Assembly (NCBI GenBank): GCA_021234535.1
Contig: CM037843.1
Coordinates: forward strand, 14,091,677-14,155,676
DNA length: 64,000 bases
Reading direction: 5' to 3'
Source: Stichopus chloronotus
Lineage: Eukaryota > Echinodermata > Holothuroidea > Aspidochirotida > Stichopodidae
In this document: piece after piece, positions 34,901 to 46,529 of the stretch
How positions within the stretch are numbered: position 1 is the first letter of the stretch
Layout of the letters: every line of letters begins with the position of its first letter
Notes under the pieces: model-generated
What the model was told of the DNA's origin: nothing
What the model saw: the letters and a program-made list of their open reading frames with translations, nothing else
The model's database searches: none
Translations under genes and position numbers: made by a program

Positions 34901-35234
34901 ACCATAATATTAAAGTAAATATGTGAATCTTAGTTATGACAGAACATAGATTTACCAGATACCGAACATGTAACAAAATTTGTTACAAATTCCAGAAACA
35001 CAACCGGGCGAAAGAACAGATGTTTAGGGCATTTTGGACCACTGGGAAGTTTTGTATGCAAAGAAACAGGTTTTTGATTTCCAGCAACGCAATTCCATTT
35101 CATTACTGTTTTTTAATCCAAAATGAACTCACCACAGCTAACGTCCTGGTCTGTCATCTCACATCACTGCCAGAAGTGATCTGTATCGGACTGGTAAGAT
35201 TCGATCCGTGAGCGGTACGGTAGGGTATATCCCC
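31948..35234. other. Non-genic stretch with several unrecognised frames
   Basis: A 12-G run lies at 32805-32816. Minus frames at 32134-32328 (Arg/Lys-rich) and 33697-33975 (containing Thr-Ser-Tyr-Glu-Arg-Gly-Leu-Gln-Leu-Arg-Arg) have protein-like composition but no domain I know and no clean splice pair. A-rich tracts at 33647-33670. Confidence 0.35.
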
Positions 35235-35238
35235 GTTT

Positions 35239-35318
35239 GGTCTGTACAAGTGTAATCAAACCTCAACACGATATACGCCACACCACTGAAGCCTGTACTA
35301 TAGAGCCATTGGATGAGG
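35239..35318 (+). CDS. Low-confidence exon candidate
   Basis: A plus frame with Ile-Lys-Pro-Gln-His-Asp-Ile-Arg-His and Ile-Glu-Pro-Leu-Asp-Glu ends at a very good donor (GATGAGG then GTAAGT). The acceptor (near CTGTACAAG at 35250) is weak and the start is uncertain. Confidence 0.15.
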
Positions 35319-36404
35319 GTAAGTTTATAGCACTGGAAGTTTCAGTGACAGGAAGCCATCTTGGACTCATCAAGGACCATATACATACATCGTCGATAGT
35401 GGATGAACACCTGCAAATTCCTTAACTCTTTTTGCAACGTGTTTAGAGGGGTGGGGGGGGGGGCAAGAAGTCAGAGGTGAACTAATCAATGAAAGCAAAT
35501 GCAAATCCAGGGCTTCTCCGCAGCCGACGGATGAGAGTTTATCCCCCACCCCAGTGTTTAGCTAATCTCCGGCAAAGGCTCTGAGATATGAAGGTACTTG
35601 CACAACTCAGCAGTCTAACAGTTGAAGGATGTCGAGCCACCAGAGGGGGAGGGGGTACATGACCTGAATTGGTCACACGGAAAACTTATCCTGATTTGAA
35701 ATGCGTCAACTTTGGATCAGACAACCAATAATTCAGCACCATACCAGCTTTGCTGAACAAGCAATTTTGAGTCCCCAAATGGAGGTATTTGAGATTTCCT
35801 AAATAATGAAGTTCTTATAAAGTCTTATTCCGCCCCCCCCCCCCCCACCCTCTCCGACACACACACACACAGGGTATACCACACAACCTATACATTGCAG
35901 GACACAATGCGCCAGTGGGCCAGTCATTGTCAGTCTGGCCTATAGCTAGCTGATAGGTAGGCCTATAGTTTCATATTCGCACGAAGCTGAACTGTTCAGA
36001 CAAGTGTGACGCTTGGTGCCACAAGGGCATCACTGAAATAGCGAAATCTGTTTGTGCTTGGACCTGTCGGGTCCGGGTACTGACCCGTGGTCCAAAGTCT
36101 GTCGGTACCAGGGTAAACGAAATTGCAACGAATAAAATATAACGGTTACCGATACGAGTCCGTTAAGAATTCATAGGACGACATTTTGCGTTGCAAGTAA
36201 AGGTTAGTTAGTTGTGACAAACATCTTAGAAAGTTTTTCCTGTTTTTTTTTTTTTTCACTTTCTTCTTCCAAATCTGGTAAAAGCAAATCACTCAAACAA
36301 ATTTGTGGTACAAAATTATCTACCAATGACAAATTCTTCCCGAAAGTGCCCCAGTAAAAGGAGAGAAAAAGAAAAACAGTTACCGGTATTTTTCAACTTT
36401 TGAC
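35319..36404. other. Non-genic stretch with G/C runs and a hairpin
   Basis: G run at 35453-35463, C run at 35833-35846 followed by a short CA array. At 36058-36095 TTGGACC...CGGGTC pairs with GACCCGTGGTCCAA around an 8-nt loop. Confidence 0.45.
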
Positions 36405-36470
36405 GCCCCATAGACATGCTAATATTCATAAGGATGTGTTTTATGCCTCTCCCTATTTGAATAAGGAATG
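36405..36470 (-). repeat. Family D fragment, inverted
   Basis: TTGACGCCCCATAGACATG, then ATTCATAAGGATGTGTTTTATGCC, is the inverse of 16893-16943 in the long family D copy. Confidence 0.5.
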
Positions 36471-36835
36471 TAATTGAAAATTTGGATTCTTGGTAGCAAT
36501 TTTAGAACCTGGCCCTGCTTGACCTTTAAGGTTATTCATCTGTCGAGTACCCGATACAAACACTAATATCTGTCTTCAGTCTTGCATGGACATACACCTT
36601 GCCATGTTTCTATCCACTGTTATGCAACTTTAGCCTGTGCGGAAGATTTGGCCTATTATGATGTCACCAGTGTAATATACTATAACGTAAGTAGAAATGT
36701 AATGCCCCTTGGGTACCGTATAACACAAAATATTTAACAGAGATACTAAAGCATAGAGAGATAGAACCGTTTTCATCAAATTTAAAGCAACTTTGTAAAG
36801 GAAGAACGTCCCCACAAATATGGTAGAGTACCCTT

Positions 36836-37098
36836 TTAATGGGAACTGTGAGTCGATTGTGAAATAGGATATCTTGGCGGTAAATCGATATGAACTTGAT
36901 ATCTATACATGATGAAATGCCATAGCACACCCATTGCCGCTTCAAGTTCATGTATGAGAGTCACAAGAAACGTCTCTTTAAACTTTTTTCTGAGGGAGAC
37001 GAGGCGTTGACAATTGCCCTTGTCTATTTGTCCATATAGGTCGACATACGTTCCACTTTTACCATCAGCTCGTTTGTAACTCACTTTGTGATATTTTC
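36836..37098 (-). CDS. Unrecognised open frame after a possible acceptor
   Basis: On the minus strand CCCTCCTCCTTGCGTATATAGTTGTTCAG could be an acceptor. The frame that follows is basic and polar (Lys-Val-Ser-Tyr-Lys-Arg-Ala-Asp-Gly-Lys-Ser-Gly), with Leu-Ile-His-Glu-Leu-Glu-Ala-Ala-Met further on, and about 85 codons long. There is no ATG at its start. Family unknown; a second overlapping frame is also open, which lowers confidence. Confidence 0.17.
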
Positions 37099-39902
37099 TG
37101 AACAACTATATACGCAAGGAGGAGGGGGCTGCTTTTCTGTATGCTTTTTAAAGAGTCCCATACAAGTCGCAACAATCCACATCACTTATGTGCGAAGCTT
37201 GGCACCCATCCGTCCACATCTTGAGGTGGTCAAGACATCAGTAGCTATTTAGGGAAATCTTTGCGCCTTAGACCACAATTTCGTGAAAGCAACCATATTC
37301 AAGAACGTCAACTACACATAACTAATAACAACAGCGACAGAAATCTATTTGGACTTACAAAAAGTTGTTTTGAAATCGCAATTAAGGTTTATAACCTATG
37401 ATGTATCTAATAAATTCCAGGGTGTCGATTTTGTCATGTGACACCACTGGTCCATTCAATAAAGGACCCTGGATAGCAAAAGGGAAATAAAAAAAAACAC
37501 ATATAAAGAAAAAAAATATGTATTTTGTTGCGTCGGAATCGAAGCGCAACCGTTACACTAAAGCGTTCAAGTTTGCCCGCTCTTGAAATCTTGGTGTTTG
37601 CGGCCTGTTTGAACGAAAGGGATGACTCAGAGTGTTTGATAATATATGCTGGTCGTCCTCGGTGCGATGTATATACGAAACGGCTGGTATAAATATATAT
37701 AAAGTAACGGGCGAGGTCGGCGTATTATGCTCATTGTATGCAAAAGAGAGACAGATAATTAAATTGTTTAGTTGAAGATGTTTCTTCTCTCTTGTAGGTT
37801 ACAGGACTACAAAGAAACGAAATAGATATACAACAAAAATAAAATGATAACAATCAGATGCAGATATCTAAAATCCTTCGGGCGAAATTCAGTCTTTTAT
37901 CTTTTATTGTGTAATCCTATAGCTGTTAATTGTAACCCGAAGGGCATGGCAGAAAAATAGTTTTCTAATCTACAATTCGTATGTAACCATCGAGCTGTAT
38001 TATATTAAATTATCTAGTTGCATATATCGTGGGGTTTAGTAAACGATGTCTTTGAATGCATACGTGTATAGACGGTGTTAATAATTTAGCTTGGGGTAAA
38101 TATGTATACCCCACAAGTGCATTCATCCTCTATGTATAATACACAGTCTTGAAAGAAAACAAAATCAGAGAGGCAAAAATCGATATTCTGTATTATTATA
38201 TGTCTTATCATCGTTTTTGTCTGGCGTTTATTGTTTTACCGCCATTTGCCAACAATTTTGGAAAACAATTAAGCATATGATCAGGGTATATAAATATTAT
38301 AGTATGCACGTGTTCATTTGAAGTCAATAATCAAATCGATAAGCAAGAATAAGAAGGAAAAAAACTTAATGGCTATAACAGCTCCTCTGCATTCTAAGAA
38401 TTGTTGCACTTCATCAAAATAAACGGATAAATCAAAAGCAGTACGTCAACATGATGTGTCGGTGAAGTTGCCAAATAAAACACAGAACAACATGTAAGTG
38501 CGTGACAATATCATCATTATCAACACCATTGTGACTGAGTTTAACAGAAAATTTACCCGATTTAAAGGAAATACAGTCGACATTGATGAATGTAAATGAT
38601 AACATAACGTATATAGTTAGAATGACGTTAATTAGTGAAGTGAGACGACGTTTTGACTAAAGGTGGTCAGAATTAAACCCATCATGACTCACTAGAGGAC
38701 TTCGTTTGAGTTACATTAGCATGTTTTGTGGGTCACTGAAGTTTTATTTAGTAGTGTGTCGGTAACAAAACATGTTTAAAGAAATGCAATTGCTTATCTG
38801 ATGGACGCTTTTATAACTGCATTCAGATTGACAAAAGGCCGGATTCCCGGAGTCTACTTAATAATGGAACGTCTCACGGTTACGACTTTTTGTGTGATTA
38901 CACCGAAATCCAAAATGGACTCATTCTCAAAACAAGAATCCAGTCACTTGTGACTTTGTTGTAAAAAAAATGAAAATGTTAGAGTCTCATTTAAACATTG
39001 ACACAGGAGTTATGGGTATTTTACTGGTAAAGTGAGTATTGTACGGATCTCACGTAGGGAGTCGATAGACTCCACTTGGAGAGTCAGTTCATTAAACGGT
39101 TTCATCGGAGTTAGATGGCCCTCCACTTCTCATTAGTTGACGCCGTTGGAGAGAAATCCGAACATCATTCTGAGGGTCAACCGAATCCATTATGCCTTTA
39201 AGTTGAATATATAGTTAGACTGATAATTCTTTCACATTGCGATAAATCGATAAGAGGACAGATGAAAAAAGTTTGTCCTCGTATAGAACCTAGCGCCAAA
39301 TTATTATACCTGGCTTCCTTATCAAAATATGAAAAAAAAAAAAAAAGAGTGAGGAAAGAAAGTTCAAATCACTGAAAGCTTTGGCTGCATTGCACAAATC
39401 TAGGAAGATTTGTCATATAGACTAAGACATTAAAAATGACAAATTGTATTTCAACGCCAGCTTGCCACAGAAAACAAGGAAACTTAAAGCAGACACATCT
39501 GTAACGACTACCCCTGATTTGGAGGTGATGGTTTTTAAAAATGTATATCTCTTTAAATAACTCATAACGCTCGAATCGATATGTAATTTGTCATTTCATA
39601 TGTTTTGTCACGGTATTATCAAACTTTTAACCACGCACGGCTTACGTAATGTTTTGCTTGTGTATAATATATGGGACTATACGCTATGGATCTCAAATGG
39701 TGCATGGAAAACATTCATAAACGCAAGTAAAGAGGTTTTTACGCGTGACGTCATAATTAGCAACTGTTGCTACTCCGCTATGCTGCATGGAATCATTTGT
39801 TCATGTAACTAGTAACAGGCCGTAATGTTTTAGTAACACACTGCGTGGTGATTTTTACGATATTTTCATATTTGTCATCGTATGACCGGTCATAGAACGC
39901 AA
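37099..39902. other. Non-genic stretch
   Basis: Long unique-looking A+T-rich DNA. The only structured item is the tRNA-like segment at 37538-37592. A-run at 39332-39346. Confidence 0.4.
37538..37592 (-). repeat. tRNA-like relic lacking an anticodon arm
   Basis: On the minus strand TTTAGTGTAACGGTT resembles an A box and D-arm. It is followed almost directly by CTTCGATTCC, a good B box, then by T-runs that would terminate Pol III. The spacing is too short for an anticodon arm, so this is at most a decayed tRNA or SINE head. Confidence 0.22.
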
Positions 39903-40026
39903 ATGGTGGCCAAACTGCGAAGTCGTAGGCTGCGCGAATAGGAAAGGCATGAAGACCGGGCTGACGTTCGCCCTTTTATTTCCTGTAAATGAAGAAAGAA
40001 GAAGATTCGTTGTTATTAAGCAGTAG
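39903..40026 (+). pseudogene. THAP zinc-finger domain fragment, frameshifted
   Basis: From 39916 the plus frame reads Cys-Glu-Val-Val-Gly-Cys-Ala-Asn-Arg-Lys-Gly, then Leu-Thr-Phe-Ala-Leu-Leu-Phe-Pro, then Glu-Arg-Arg-Arg-Phe-Val-Val-Ile-Lys, and stops at TAG 40024. This is the start of a THAP domain (Cys-x4-Cys, Asn-Arg, Phe-x-x-x-Phe-Pro, Arg-Arg). A THAP normally begins a few residues after Met; here ATG at 39903 is one base out of frame. The distal Cys-x2-His pair is absent. THAP domains occur in P-type and Kolobok transposases and in cellular DNA-binding proteins. It is probably a relic; a splice-joined fragment is less likely. Confidence 0.5.
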
Positions 40027-40984
40027 TACATCACCACACGATACGGTGCGGCGCGGCGTGCACGTATGTAAGCATGTTGTGTTGTTTTCTTTCCAATGAG
40101 GTGTTTCCATGGGGGAACGTGACGTCACTGCAAAACCTCTATAATTTAGTTCTGTCTTATCCGAAAATATTGTATATTTCACTATGTTGTACCACGATAT
40201 TAGGGCCCACATTGACCGAATGTTGAGCGTTTTACTATTGGTTAAATATTGGTTATGATAGTGTACAATGCTTAACAAAGATGTGCACTTTTGTTTTACA
40301 AAAGAGGACTCATATATTAAATAAAACCCAGAACCATGTCGCCTGCTGATCGGTTAATTTTATTTTTGTTATAATCTAAGGATACACTTGAGTCTGCAAT
40401 AAGTACACGTCACCCATAGTATTCGCGGCTATCCACTAACGAGAATAGTAACTCGAGCCATGATATGTATAGCTGACTATCATCCTGTCATGGGTTCATG
40501 TGTTGCACTTCAAATAAAATACATGCATTAAATGTAGAATGATCCTTCCTGACGTGGCGGCGAATGAGCGTCGTCTCATTCCACACCATCTTCATCTTAA
40601 TGCGCACCTGCAGCTGTACCTCTCCCTCTAGTACTTCTAGAGGTCAACTCACATTTTCTAACAGTCGCACCGCTTTTTTGATGCCTCAAGTGCCACACAT
40701 AAGCACGGGTTTCATATTATATAGGGGTCTTTACGGATGAATGAGCGTGCGCGTAAAACAGGTAATAAATGTTTTGTATGTCAAATTTCGTGGGAGCAAC
40801 CTCAGTGAGTGAACCATTACCGTGGGTTGTTTATGAAGGTCAAAGATCGTTTGAAGTCAATAGAAATCAAATGTCTGACACACCTTAAAAATTTAATCTT
40901 GGTTTGTTGGTAGTCCATACATGATGACTGGGTGAACCCTTATGCAGTTTTTCAGTGAGGTCAAAAGCATTTGATGTCTATTAA
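40027..40984. other. Non-genic stretch
   Basis: It contains a weak direct repeat near 40838-40985 (GTCAAAGATCGTTTGAAGTCAATAG versus GTCAAAAGCATTTGATGTCTATTAAG). Nothing else is supported. Confidence 0.35.
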
Positions 40985-41187
40985 GGTCAGTTTACAATAG
41001 CCTCTAAATTAAACACAGCATCTTGGACAAATACAGATTTATAAATTCGCTCTTGGAAGATAGCTGTAGTTATGAGTAGACGATCCAACCGCTTTGAATG
41101 AAAGTTAAAGTTCACGTGATTTCGGAGGTCATCGATCCACATGGGAGCGGTTTGGAACTCGATATCTCGACAAGAAAAAGTTGCCAA
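40985..41187 (-). CDS. Unrecognised open frame
   Basis: A 66-codon minus frame with balanced composition (Met-Trp-Ile-Asp-Asp-Leu-Arg-Asn-His-Val, then Arg-Leu-Asp-Arg-Leu-Leu-Ile-Thr) ends in a stop at 40985. It begins without ATG after a TATTAG that could be a poor acceptor. It could be a 3'-terminal exon. No family recognised. Confidence 0.17.
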
Positions 41188-41473
41188 CTAATAATGTACT
41201 TAGGTTTTGGTCAGTAGAGAATCAATTCTGATTCTCGAAAAAAAAATGTCAAATTTACAAGAACGTTCGGGAAATACTTGGATCAGTGAAGAAGTGCAAA
41301 CTTTTTCGGCTGAGCCATCTATACATTGCCTGACATCAATCGTCGTGTGTACTTCTAGTCAGTTCTTACCAATGCGTTGCAACACATAAGAGCCATGCAT
41401 GGTTGCAACACAAATAGCTCCATGGTTTTCACAACGGCAAGGCATCATTTAGCTACGTCACGCATTGTCTGGT

Positions 41474-41507
41474 TTAAAGGTGATCGGTGACGACCAATCA
41501 CCTTTAA
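41474..41507. mobile_element. 34-bp TTAA-ended palindrome
   Basis: TTAAAGGTGAT and its perfect inverse ATCACCTTTAA enclose 12 bp. Both ends are TTAA, like the MITEs in this window, so it may be a collapsed element reduced to its terminal repeats. Confidence 0.35.
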
Positions 41508-42920
41508 GTAGGAACTATCTGCCAAAATTTGGATGCGAGAATTATCAGTGACTGATATGTGTGAATAACCTAGTAGCTTCATCATGCATGAATGCTTTGT
41601 TCAAGAATGGGTTTCTTCGATTCCGTCCTAGTTGTCGAAAGTTATATCATCGATGGAAAAAGTAAAAGGCGGTACAATGAAGACGAGTTTGCAGTAAACT
41701 CGTTAAGGGAGAGTTTTTTCGTCGACTAACTTAATGCAGTAAGTTTGATTGTACGACAATCGTGACTTTTTTTTATTTTTCTGATATCAGTTGCGTATGT
41801 ATGGCGTTAAATGTGTCATAAATTTTAATATATGCAATGCAGAACGAAAAGATAACGCACTCTAAAATAATTTGAAAGTAACCTCGCTTATAAAATAAAC
41901 ATAAACAACCTGAATGAAAATGATAACCGCCATTTTCGGGTTATTTGATAAAGATTGAAAAAAAAAAAAGGATCCTGCACTGTTCGTGCCGAGATACATC
42001 TACGAGAATGGAGCACAGTGTAACTGCACAAGGGAAGAATATACAATTAAAATAGGTCGATAATTTATGTTCTGACCTGCTGTGCGTAGGAAAAGAACTT
42101 TCAGTTGTAATCTTCGAAAATGACAAACGCAATCATCATATAAAAATTGACGTTACAACTTTACCCTGAGAGGGTTTTTGGTATCAAAGTAATAAATTTA
42201 AGGAGATAAAGTACGAAAATCAGCTAGAGTGTATAAAAATACCACTCGGTTCAAGATGGAGATAAAGCCATCGTTTTCATCACCCATACACTGCGCGGAT
42301 CAGTCATTGTTTATATACATGTGTCCTAACACGAACACATTCGAGACAAGAGTAAGCCTAGGCTATTTTAGTAAAGTGATAGTTTATTTCCTATAGATAC
42401 GGGTTTTACCTATCACCCAGAAACTGACTCATACTTCGAGCAGCAGAAATCGCAGGTAGTTTGGTTGTACTAATATCCTTCCGTCAAGTTCCGTGACTCA
42501 TCTCAATTCGTTAAAACTTGCTGGTATATGCCGTATGGTCCTGTATATAACAGATTCTATGGGTGGGTTTCCTACGGCTTTTTTTTTTTGTTTTTGCTAT
42601 GACCAAAAAGACTTTCTTCTGTAAGGTACACATGGATATTGTGTACCATGTGTATTGCGGAAATTTATTTTCAGTCATCTTTCGCGATTTCATTTATCTT
42701 AAAGCAGTAATCAGTGTATGGGACCTCCGAATTGTTTTTCTTTTCACCTAGAATTAGATCTTACTGTTCGTTACTATTCGTTTTAGCTGTTGGAATGTGA
42801 ATGATTAAAGGTTTCCATGAATCGTTCACATCATAAGCCATCGTATTTAATTAAAGCTGGAATATGAGTTGAACTGACAATCACCTGGTCATCTAAATTT
42901 GTTTTTTGTCATTGTTTCAG
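41508..42920. other. Non-genic stretch
   Basis: Unique-looking sequence. A short hairpin, GGTACACA...TGTGTACC, lies near 42625. Confidence 0.4.
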
Positions 42921-43036
42921 GGAAGAGAAAGTGGGGGAAAAGATCTCCTGTCACAGAATCTGAAATATCTCTATTGTATTCACTCATCTTCCAGATAATA
43001 TCTGAATACGAACATTGTCAATTCTGTTGGCATTAA
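42921..43036 (+). CDS. Low-confidence exon candidate
   Basis: A textbook acceptor (TTTTTTGTCATTGTTTCAG) is followed by a frame open for 37 codons that starts Lys-Arg-Lys-Trp-Gly-Lys-Arg-Ser-Pro. No good donor follows before the stop, so if real it could be a terminal exon. Confidence 0.15.
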
Positions 43037-43690
43037 CATGGTCTCTTCGATTTGTAATCATTTTGCATGGGATGGGCCAGGCGTATACATGCCTTGTGAG
43101 ACTCATGGCCTAGGCGTTTTCTTCCACACCGTTGGTATTCATGTGTCAACTTGAATTACGGCAAATCTTTACTCGTCCGATTCGTATCGTTCCCCAGAAG
43201 GTAAACTTGCGGATACCCATAAGCATCGGTTTAGAAGTATGTGGTAATGAGTGGGGTCCGTGTATACATTATTGCGCGTTTGCTATAAGAGAAGCGTGCG
43301 CAGATGCACACACGGATGCTGACAAATGATTCATCTTCCAGTATGATAGCGAAGAATTACCTTTAACATGACTTTCGTTATATGCAAGTTGTAAAGGCCT
43401 ATGCTGCACATGTGTCCGTGACTATACGTGGACAATTCTCCAACAGTGTTCCAAAAGCAGTGCACATAATGTGCTTCTTTGAAATAGTTCAGTCCCTCTG
43501 CATGGAAAGAGCGGAAGACATTTAGAAAAAGGACAACATTACGAGTGAGGGCAAAACGTGTTTACAAGTATATCTAAATAAGGGTCTCTAAAAAAAATTG
43601 ACTGACTTCCTCCTACAAAAAAGACTTTACCAACTGCTTGAAAGGTATAGACTTTATTGTATTCAAACTTCCCGGCCAACAGATACTTAC

Positions 43691-43747
43691 TATAAAATGT
43701 ACAGTAGAGTTCGGTAATATATACGGGCTGTTCTGATGCATTCTGAT
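43691..43747 (-). CDS. Candidate 57-nt exon
   Basis: On the minus strand an acceptor (TTTACCTGGCCTAG) and a textbook donor (GTAAGTAT) enclose 57 nt, a multiple of three. All three frames are open, so coding frame cannot be chosen. Confidence 0.2.
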
Positions 43748-44064
43748 CTAGGCCAGGTAAATACACTATGTCAAATATTCATGAATTCTTTATTAACCGG
43801 GAAATTTTAGACAATTTAAAAATCATCGATGCCAAACATATAGCCTCGGGTCATGTTCACAAGAGCAATTTGGCGTTATAACCATGTCACTAATGTTTCA
43901 TCATTTATGAAAATTTAAGACAGAACGAAAAACAAAAAGTAGAGGAAGGTTCCTGGGTTCTGAAGCACTTACTTTTTCTCATCTTCATAATGTACAGTTT
44001 GTTTTTTATCAATCACCCTAAAGCTATTTGTCTATAACCGTCTAATTTCTTTTTTTGTTTTCAG

Positions 44065-44109
44065 TTCGTTTAAGCTGAAACACGAGTATTTTAACTTTCC
44101 ACTTGATCG
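44065..44109 (+). CDS. Candidate exon a of a two-exon pair
   Basis: A strong acceptor (TTTCTTTTTTTGTTTTCAG) opens a 45-nt segment ending at GTAAAT. The open frame reads Ser-Phe-Lys-Leu-Lys-His-Glu-Tyr-Phe-Asn-Phe-Pro-Leu-Asp and leaves two bases at its end. That is exactly the phase required by the next candidate at 44582. Confidence 0.28.
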
Positions 44110-44226
44110 GTAAATTTTCTAACTTTGGTTGTCACGTGCTACTTAATTACAGGAAGTTGTAGAGATGAAATCTAATTACAATCGTCCTTCCTTTTGGCTA
44201 AAAATGTTTCTAATTGATCATTAGTT

Positions 44227-44251
44227 GTATACATCTTCGGGAGATGTATAC
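44227..44251. repeat. Perfect short hairpin
   Basis: GTATACATCT-TCGGG-AGATGTATAC: ten paired bases around a five-base loop, in the putative intron between the two exon candidates. Confidence 0.5.
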
Positions 44252-44581
44252 TTTCTTTCTTTCCTCTTTTATGAAGAACTTGTCTTCGTTTTTTTTGACA
44301 TCTCTGTAATTCTTGTTCGGAGGAGTCGAGTTCACCAGTGTAAAATTTCATTCATTACTAAGGTTCACTTATATCTATATATTAGTGATACTTATGAATA
44401 TATACATCAAAATTATCAATGCAAAGAGCCGCAATATAATCATAATTATATAGATATAGGCCTATGTTTCAAAGTCATGTGCGTTTTGTGGATGAACTTG
44501 TTACTGCATTTTTTATCATTATATTTATATTTCATTACGGTACATTATTGGTGTAATGGGGAACATTGCATTTTGTTACAG

Positions 44582-44750
44582 ATCCCATCATTTTTCTATA
44601 GCAGATGAAAAGGGTGACAAATTCTTTCAGTTTTTGCACCGTGGGAGTAACGCACGGTTGATAGGATTTCATGTATGGAACATAACGAAGACAAGACTTG
44701 GTATCTTTGGTAACCTAAGTTCGTTGAAAATCGATCTTTTCTGGAAATAA
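44582..44750 (+). CDS. Candidate exon b of a two-exon pair, unknown protein
   Basis: Acceptor TTGCATTTTGTTACAG is followed by a frame that is in phase with the candidate at 44065-44109. It reads Ser-His-His-Phe-Ser-Ile-Ala-Asp-Glu-Lys-Gly-Asp-Lys-Phe-Phe and later Leu-Ile-Gly-Phe-His-Val-Trp-Asn-Ile-Thr, ending at TAA 44748. A minus-strand frame over the same bases is also open. No family recognised. Confidence 0.28.
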
Positions 44751-45809
44751 ATCTCTCATACCATACGCTCGTCATTTTCAATCGAAAGTTAGACCATAAT
44801 TGTAAAATTACCACTGAAACGAAATCGACGAAAACGTCGGCGACGGTCGCCAAACGTTTTCGCAAAACTGGTACGTATACCTAATCGTATAACACACAAC
44901 AGAAATGTAGAACCTCCAACGTTCAGAAGATGATCAGTAACTCACAGCAACTCGCGACGATCAGTACAAATAAACTATGAATCTGTTATACACATTTCCA
45001 TGTTAAATGTCACACTACCTGAGCAGAGCACGAGTTTTGTTTTCGTTCTGCTTATCGCCACGAGGCACGTAGTAACAGGCTAATGTAACACTGAATTGAG
45101 GTGTAGGCCTACTGCTAACAAGCATAATATTAATAAACATTGATATTTTTAATGCAATTTATGTTGTCAATTATTCATTGTATTTGAAATCTAATTAACT
45201 TCTTTTCATGTATACATTTTTCCACATGCACTCGCACCTTCAAATTAACTATTTTTCGTCACGAGACATGACAGATCAATATTGCTATCCTCAATCGCGC
45301 TCTGCATGTTTCTCATTTTTTTTTTTTTTTCATGCATGTGAACCCGGAAACGATAAACCGATGTAATTTATTAGATACCATCCAGATGCTTGAATTGGTC
45401 TTCCCCCTAGCAATGCAAGTCATCCATATTAAAGAATGTAATTAAACCGCAGTATATACCTAGTGAGACTGCGTCAGGTCAAGTGCAAGACCTACATATC
45501 ACGAGAAACATTTTGAACAACCAACCAATCCATTTTGAAACTATTTCAGTTTATTTCAGAAAAGTGGAAAGGGAATTTAATAAATCGTCCCATCTTTTCG
45601 CGTATGGACGAATGTCAACGATGCATAAGGAAGAATGTCATTTTTAAGTGTCATTTACTCATAGTGTCGACTATTACTAAATTATCAGTCTCCTTATAGT
45701 TTGTTGCAAATGTATTTATGTGAAAATGAGTGTAAGTCCAAAGGCATATAGGCCTATTTATAGATTTTTGTTCCAATAATTAATAAAACATACCGGTTTA
45801 CATTCTGTT
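44751..45809. other. Non-genic stretch
   Basis: A T-run lies at 45317-45331. No repeat match and no credible frame is visible. Confidence 0.4.
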
Positions 45810-46170
45810 TTAAAGGGGCTCATTGGGCTGGTTCACAAAATTCATGATATTTCGTCACACTTGTTTATCCGTTGATGGTCAATGGTCAAAGTAAAAGAGA
45901 TTTTTAAGAAGATTTGACATACAACTGAAGTGACATTGATAGAGCAATTAACGATCAAAATTTCTTACTACAAATCTGTGGCCAGACATGTTTTACCGTA
46001 AGGTGCTATAGTATAGACAATTCCTGTTCATAAAAACAAAATAGTATAAAATTTTCAGTAACCGTAGAGATTGATACGAGATTTGAGAGGCTAATTAGAA
46101 GTATTGGCATGCTTGACTTTCCTTAAACTTTTCACACAATGCATAATATCAACTCAATGAGTCTTTTTAA
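45810..46170 (-). mobile_element. TTAA-flanked MITE, family A copy 3 (inverted, diverged)
   Basis: Starts TTAAAGGGGCTCATTGGG and ends CAACTCAATGAGTCTTTTTAA. Read in reverse, the terminal 25 bp and a CAATACTTCTAATTAGC block correspond to family A; the rest is diverged. A fold-back element lies immediately downstream. Confidence 0.65.
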
Positions 46171-46179
46171 AGGAAAAGC

Positions 46180-46529
46180 TATCCTAAGCTAGATGAAAGA
46201 GCAAATTAACACGAAAATGTTAACGAAAGTCATAGTTTAATACAAACGTTTTCGAAGATATCACATCTTCCTCCTCAGGTAAGTGAAATATACAAAAGTA
46301 GCAAGAGAATATAACATAAGACAAATAGTATCCTATACACTCAGATACTATTTGTCTTATGTTATATTGTCTTGCTACTTTTGTATCTTTCACTCACCTG
46401 AGGAGGAAGATGTGATATCTTCGAAAACGTTTGTATTCACCTATGACTTTCGTTAACATTTTCGTGTTAATTTGCTCTTTCATCTGGTTCTTCAAATGTA
46501 CAATTCTTCCTAAATTATATCCTAAGCTA
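46180..46529. mobile_element. Long-arm fold-back element with 12-bp flanking duplication
   Basis: 46191-46332 and 46344-46485 are nearly perfect inverse copies (142 bp) around an 11-bp loop (CTATACACTCA). TATCCTAAGCTA occurs at 46180-46191 and again at 46518-46529, consistent with target duplication on insertion. The arms contain CACATCTTCCTCCTCAGGT and AGACAAATAGTATC. No coding capacity. Near-identity of the arms suggests recent origin or gene conversion. Superfamily unknown. Confidence 0.75.

Noticed and set aside
37345..37400. Minus-strand GTAAGT with an open segment
   Set aside because: Acceptor has no pyrimidine tract; used as an example of how often such pairs arise by chance here.
37538..37592. 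Functional tRNA gene
   Set aside because: A- and B-box-like sequences are too close to allow an anticodon arm.
44225..44608. 127-codon plus frame
   Set aside because: Starts without ATG (TTG), Tyr/Phe/Leu-rich from A+T bias, and overlaps the better-supported splice candidates in another frame.
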